Source of the DNA: Pseudomonadota bacterium
GTDB lineage: Bacteria; Pseudomonadota; Alphaproteobacteria; Caulobacterales; Caulobacteraceae
NCBI GenBank assembly: GCA_023434015.1
Contig: JAEYTM010000121.1
Location: 1 to 9,064 of the forward strand
Direction: 5' to 3'
Length of the DNA: 9,064 bases
Of the stretch, positions 6,274 to 9,064 are shown in pieces. The number at the start of each line of letters is the position of its first letter. Position 1 is the stretch's first letter. Position numbers and translations under genes: made by a program. Under the pieces are notes generated by a model. That model was not told the origin of the DNA. It was given only the letters and a program-made list of their open reading frames with translations, and made no database searches.

Positions 6274-6918
6274 CTATAGCCTTGCGGCGGTCGATCCGCC
6301 AAGGGCGGAAACGGGCTTTGTCGCCGGGGCCTTCGCCTCGGTCTTCACCGGCTCCGCGTTCACCGACGGGAAGAAGGTGTAGGAGAGGGTGATCTCCTCC
6401 TTCCCCCGGGTGTTGAAGTCCTCCGCGTACTTCGGATCGACGAAGTAGAGCACAGGCATGTCGACCGTCTGGCCGGCCTGGATCGTCTGATCCTCGAAGC
6501 AGAAGCAGTCGAGCTTCTGGAAATGGATTCCGGCCTGTTCGGGCACCACATTGTAGATCGCCCGGCCGGTGATCGCGTGGTCGGAATTGTTGGTCACCTT
6601 GAACAGCGCGATCTTGGTCTCGCCGATCCGCGCCGGCTGCGACGTCTGCTCGGCCGTGAAGGTCCAGGGTAGGTCGCGGACGTTGGCGTCGAAGCGGATG
6701 GTCAGGCTGCGTTCCAGCACCTTGTCCGGGGCGACGTCGGCCCGGCGCGTCGTGCCGTCGAAGCCGGTGATCTGGCAGAAGGCGCGATAGATCGGCACGG
6801 CCGCGTAGGAGGCGCCGATCATGGCGACGAATCCGGCGGCGCAGATCAGCGCGACCTTGCGGTTGCGCTTCTGGACCGGCGTGAGCGGCGGACGGCTAGA
6901 AGGGACGTTCTGCGACAT
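6274..6918 (-). CDS. ctaG: Cytochrome c oxidase copper chaperone CtaG (Cox11 family)
   Basis: This 214-residue protein belongs to the CtaG/Cox11 family, which delivers copper to the CuB site of oxidase subunit I. One N-terminal membrane helix (~23-43) anchors a periplasmic beta domain. The conserved FCQITGFDGTT lies at 47-57 (C48). The copper-binding pair is C138 and C140 in LDCFCFEDQ, followed by MPVLYFVDP and ITLSYTFFPS, all family hallmarks. After FFPS comes a Lys/Ala/Pro-rich tail (~186-214) that looks disordered and is not part of the core. I chose ATG at 6918 with GAGG ten bases upstream; an in-frame TTG at 6927 would leave almost no spacing. The start lies inside the preceding small membrane-protein gene, overlapping it by 23 bases, so translation is probably coupled. 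Confidence 0.95.
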   Translation of the reverse strand: MSQNVPSSRPPLTPVQKRNRKVALICAAGFVAMIGASYAAVPIYRAFCQITGFDGTTRRADVAPDKVLERSLTIRFDANVRDLPWTFTAEQTSQPARIGETKIALFKVTNNSDHAITGRAIYNVVPEQAGIHFQKLDCFCFEDQTIQAGQTVDMPVLYFVDPKYAEDFNTRGKEEITLSYTFFPSVNAEPVKTEAKAPATKPVSALGGSTAARL

Positions 6919-7048
6919 TGGCGCCAAGCCTCACCAGAGTGACCACAAAGATCAGTGCGACGAACAGCAGAAGGCCAAGGGCCAGCGCGATGTTGCGGCC
7001 GCGCCGGGCCTTGGCGTCGACAGGGGGTTCCCGGCCGGGATCGCTCAT
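6896..7048 (-). CDS. Small single-helix membrane protein between ctaB and ctaG (CoxF-like position)
   Basis: A 50-codon gene reads MSDPGREPPVDAKARRGRNI, then one hydrophobic helix (about residues 19-39), then RLGANVAERPF and TAG. Its ATG overlaps the ctaB stop as ATGA, and GGAG lies eight bases upstream, so translation looks coupled and real. The 3' end overlaps the ctaG start by 23 bases. The basic segment before the helix (KARRGR, 13-18) predicts the N-terminus inside, with a short periplasmic tail. Alphaproteobacterial oxidase clusters often carry a small one-helix gene at this place, sometimes called coxF; I infer an accessory role in oxidase assembly or stability. Function is not known, and the gene is short enough to be missed by automated callers. 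Confidence 0.82.
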   Translation of the reverse strand: MSDPGREPPVDAKARRGRNIALALGLLLFVALIFVVTLVRLGANVAERPF

Positions 7049-8016
7049 CGGAACAGCTCCAGGGGCGCAAGGCCCATCAGGTGTTCGGCCAGCAGGGTGG
7101 CGAACAGCAGGGTGAGGTACAGGATGGAGAAGGCGAACAGGTTGCGGGCGTCCTTGGCCCCGGCCCGCACGTCATAGAGGCCGTCGTCCTTGCGCTCGTC
7201 CGGGGTTTCGCCGGCGCGGCTGCGCGCCAGGCGCCAGGCGAGGAGCAGGAACACCGCCCCACCCGTCGCCGCGACCGCCAGGTAGAGCCCGCCGCCGAGG
7301 CCGGTGAAGGCCGGAACCAGGCAGAGCGGCACGAACAGCAGGCTGTAGATCAGGATCTGGCGCCGCGTGGACGCCGCCCCTGCGACCAGCGGCATCATCG
7401 GCACGCCGGCCTTCTGATAGTCCTCGCTGGTGTAGAGGCTCAGCGCCCAGAAGTGCGGCGGGGTCCACATGAAGATGATCGCGCACAGCAGCCAGGCGTT
7501 CAGCGGCGCCGCCCCGGTGGCGGCGGCCCAGCCGATCACCGGCGGCAGGGCGCCGGCCAGTCCGCCGATGACGATGTTCTGGGCGGTCGAGCGCTTCAGC
7601 CACATCGTATAGACGACGGCGTAGAACAGGATGGTGAAGGCCAGCAGCCCGGCGGCGAGCCAGTTGGCCGCCATGCCCATCAGCATGACCGAGAACAGCG
7701 ACAGCACCACGCCCAGCGTCAGGGCGTCGGCGCCCTGCACCCGCCCGGCCGGCACCGGCCGTCCGCGCGTGCGGCGCATCTTGGTGTCGATGTCGGCGTC
7801 GTACCACATGTTGAGCGCGCCGGACGCGCCGGCGCCCACCGCGATGCAAAGGATGGCCACGGCGCCCAGCACCGGGTCGATCGAGCTGTCGGCGCAGACC
7901 AGGCCTGTCAGGCCCGTGAACACCACCAGAGACATGACCCGCGGCTTCAGCAGCTGCAGGTAGTCCTGCCAGCGGGCTGGCGCGCGGGGTGTGGGAAGGG
8001 CCGACGACATGGCCAT
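7045..8016 (-). CDS. ctaB: Protohaem IX farnesyltransferase (haem O synthase)
   Basis: This polytopic inner-membrane prenyltransferase adds a farnesyl group to haem b to make haem O, the precursor of the haem A used by the neighbouring aa3 oxidase. The 323 residues include LKPRVMSLVVFTG at 23-35 and the first Asp-rich site NMWYDADID at 69-77 (N69, D73, D77), followed by MRRTRGRPVPAG. YTMWLKRSTAQNIVIGGLAG lies at 136-155 and WTPPHFWALSL at 184-194. I chose ATG at 8016, with AAGAG eight bases upstream; a second ATG at 8010 is possible. The frame is open far upstream, but that part lies in ctaD and the intergenic hairpin. The stop overlaps the next small gene by four bases. The enzyme that would convert haem O to haem A (CtaA) is not in the window. 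Confidence 0.96.
   Translation of the reverse strand: MAMSSALPTPRAPARWQDYLQLLKPRVMSLVVFTGLTGLVCADSSIDPVLGAVAILCIAVGAGASGALNMWYDADIDTKMRRTRGRPVPAGRVQGADALTLGVVLSLFSVMLMGMAANWLAAGLLAFTILFYAVVYTMWLKRSTAQNIVIGGLAGALPPVIGWAAATGAAPLNAWLLCAIIFMWTPPHFWALSLYTSEDYQKAGVPMMPLVAGAASTRRQILIYSLLFVPLCLVPAFTGLGGGLYLAVAATGGAVFLLLAWRLARSRAGETPDERKDDGLYDVRAGAKDARNLFAFSILYLTLLFATLLAEHLMGLAPLELFR
7057..7060 (-). promoter_or_regulatory. Ribosome binding site of the 50-residue membrane protein
   Basis: GGAG on the minus strand, eight bases before the ATG at 7048 and inside the last codons of ctaB. Together with the ATGA overlap it is the main evidence that this short frame is translated. Confidence 0.6.
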
Positions 8017-8024
8017 GGACAATA

Positions 8025-8029
8025 CTCTT
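8025..8029 (-). promoter_or_regulatory. Ribosome binding site of ctaB
   Basis: AAGAG on the minus strand, eight bases before the ATG at 8016. It favours that ATG over the second one at 8010, which would be fourteen bases away. Confidence 0.5.
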
Positions 8030-8037
8030 AATACGTT

Positions 8038-8073
8038 CGAGGGGCGCGGATCGTCTGAGATCCACGCCCCTCG
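8038..8073 (-). terminator. Strong intercistronic stem-loop between ctaD and ctaB
   Basis: Bases 8038-8046 pair with 8065-8073 (nine pairs) and 8048-8052 with 8059-8063 (five pairs), with one C/A mismatch between the stems and a six-base loop at 8053-8058. It lies 27 bases after the ctaD stop. On the coding strand no U-tract follows (AACGTATT instead), so it is not a canonical intrinsic terminator. More likely it protects the 3' end of ctaD mRNA or gives partial termination or processing, so that subunit I is made in excess of downstream assembly factors; that role is inference. On the plus strand it is followed by GGTGTTT, only a weak T-tract, and no plus-strand gene needs it. Confidence 0.6.
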
Positions 8074-8099
8074 GGTGTTTCTGGGGCTGGCCCGGCCGC

Positions 8100-9064
8100 T
8101 TAGTGGGCGTCGGGCTTCACCACCGGCAGTTCGTTGAACTGGTGGAACGGCGGCGGCGAGGACAGGGTCCACTCCAGCGTCGTGGCGCCTTCGCCCCACG
8201 GGTTCGCCTCGGCCTTGCGGCGGAAGATCATCGCGTCGATCAGGACCACGAAGAACACCAGCACGCCGACCATGGTGACCAGGTAGCCCACCGAGGAGAT
8301 GTGGTTCCAGAAGGTGAAGGCTTCCGGATAGTCGATGTAGCGGCGCGGCATGCCCTGGAGGCCCAGGAAGTGCTGCGGGAAGAAGATCAGGTTCACCCCG
8401 ACGAAGGTGATCCAGAAGTGCACGGCGCCCAGCCACTCGCGGTACTTCACGCCGAAGATCTTCTCGAACCAGTAGTAGAAGCCGGCGAAGATCGCGAACA
8501 CCGCGCCCAGGCTCAGGACGTAGTGGAAGTGGGCGACCACGTAATAGGTGTCGTGCAGGGCGTAGTCGATGCCGGCGTTGGCCAGCACCACGCCGGTCAC
8601 GCCGCCGACGGTGAACAGGAAGATGAAGCCGATCGCCCACAGCATGGGCGTCTTGAAGTCGATCGACCCGCCCCACATCGTCGCGATCCAGGAGAACACC
8701 TTCACCCCGGTCGGCACCGCGATGACCATCGTCGCGGCCACGAAGTAGGCGCGCAGATTGATGTTCATGCCGACGGTGTACATGTGGTGGGCCCAGACCA
8801 GGAACCCGATGAAGCCGATCGCCACCATCGCATAGGCCATGGCCAGGTAGCCGAAGACCGGCTTGCGCGAGAAGGTGGAGACGATGTGGCTGATGATGCC
8901 GAAGCCCGGCAGGATCAGGATGTAGACCTCGGGGTGTCCGAAGAACCAGAACAGGTGCTGGAACATCACCGGATCGCCGCCGCCGGCGGGATTGAAGAAG
9001 CTGGTGCCGAAGTTGCGGTCGGTCAGCAGCATGGTGATGGCGCCCGCCAGGACCGGCAGCGACA
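8100..9064 (-). CDS. ctaD: Cytochrome c oxidase subunit I, aa3 type (5' end outside window)
   Basis: The last 320 codons of the catalytic subunit are present, which reduces oxygen to water at a haem a3-CuB centre and pumps protons across the inner membrane. The frame is open to the window edge (SLPVLAGAITMLLTDRN at its start). Visible hallmarks are HPEVY at 8922-8936 (CuB His and the Tyr cross-linked to it), HHM at 8781-8789 (the other two CuB histidines), PTGVKVF with the K-channel lysine at 8700-8702, and HFHY at 8520-8531 (axial ligands of haem a3 and haem a). HDTYYVVAHFHYVLSLG is standard for A-type oxidases. The C-terminus ends KPDAH with TAA at 8100. The window misses roughly the first 40 percent, with the haem a ligand His of helix II. 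Subunit II (ctaC) would be expected upstream, beyond 9064. No unusual residue is seen. Confidence 0.97.
   Translation of the reverse strand, partial: SLPVLAGAITMLLTDRNFGTSFFNPAGGGDPVMFQHLFWFFGHPEVYILILPGFGIISHIVSTFSRKPVFGYLAMAYAMVAIGFIGFLVWAHHMYTVGMNINLRAYFVAATMVIAVPTGVKVFSWIATMWGGSIDFKTPMLWAIGFIFLFTVGGVTGVVLANAGIDYALHDTYYVVAHFHYVLSLGAVFAIFAGFYYWFEKIFGVKYREWLGAVHFWITFVGVNLIFFPQHFLGLQGMPRRYIDYPEAFTFWNHISSVGYLVTMVGVLVFFVVLIDAMIFRRKAEANPWGEGATTLEWTLSSPPPFHQFNELPVVKPDAH

Noticed and set aside
6955..8031. Plus-strand frame of 358 codons opposite ctaB
   Set aside because: It has His/Gln/Arg/Gly-rich low-complexity composition, typical of the antisense of a GC-rich membrane protein gene.
8017..8099. 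Possible CtrA site (TTAA at 8029-8032)
   Set aside because: Only one TTAA half-site is present; the second at the required spacing is missing.
8017..8676. Upstream extension of the ctaB frame into ctaD
   Set aside because: The extension is out of frame with ctaD, passes through the intercistronic hairpin and has no membrane-protein character. Haem O synthase similarity starts after 8016.

Overview
The window is high-GC DNA from an alphaproteobacterium, most probably Caulobacterales (a Caulobacter or Phenylobacterium relative). Two things point there. The first is the alphaproteobacterial gene order ctaD-ctaB-small membrane protein-ctaG-ctaE-DUF983-SURF1-thrC-M16 peptidase-GNAT. The second is the last gene, which carries the unusual GEDEF motif of Caulobacter PdeA. 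The assignment rests on gene content, order and motifs, not on a database search. Every gene I can support lies on the minus strand, so transcription runs from high to low coordinates; the long plus-strand open frames are GC-driven shadows.

Layout in transcription order. Positions 9064-8100 hold the 3' part of ctaD, subunit I of an aa3-type cytochrome c oxidase, with its copper and haem ligands. An 84-base gap with a strong stem-loop (8038-8073) leads to ctaB, haem O synthase (8016-7045). A 50-residue single-helix membrane protein (7048-6896) overlaps ctaB by four bases and the next gene, ctaG, by 23. CtaG (6918-6274) is the CuB chaperone. After 76 bases comes ctaE, oxidase subunit III (6197-5325), then a DUF983 zinc-ribbon membrane protein (5322-4969) and a SURF1-type assembly factor (4976-4215). 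Together these make, metallate or assemble the terminal oxidase. Subunit II (ctaC) and haem A synthase (ctaA) are not in the window.

The second half is metabolic and regulatory, and apparently co-transcribed. SURF1 stop and thrC start share one base (TGATG). thrC, threonine synthase (4215-2824), overlaps an M16 zinc peptidase of the mitochondrial-processing-peptidase type (2849-1554). A RimJ-like GNAT acetyltransferase (1507-896) follows, then the first 279 codons of a PAS-GGDEF protein I identify as PdeA (838 to the window edge), whose EAL phosphodiesterase domain should lie beyond position 1. A run of 17 G (8-24) sits exactly where the GGDEF domain should pass into EAL and may be an assembly artefact.

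No RNA genes, mobile elements, CRISPR arrays or convincing promoters were seen, and no stretch over 300 bases lacks a gene. I find no wholly new system. The points most worth a second look are the degenerate GTP-sensing domain, the G tract, the easily missed 50-residue gene, the DUF983 protein placed among oxidase assembly genes, and the tight coupling of respiration genes to thrC and a c-di-GMP gene.
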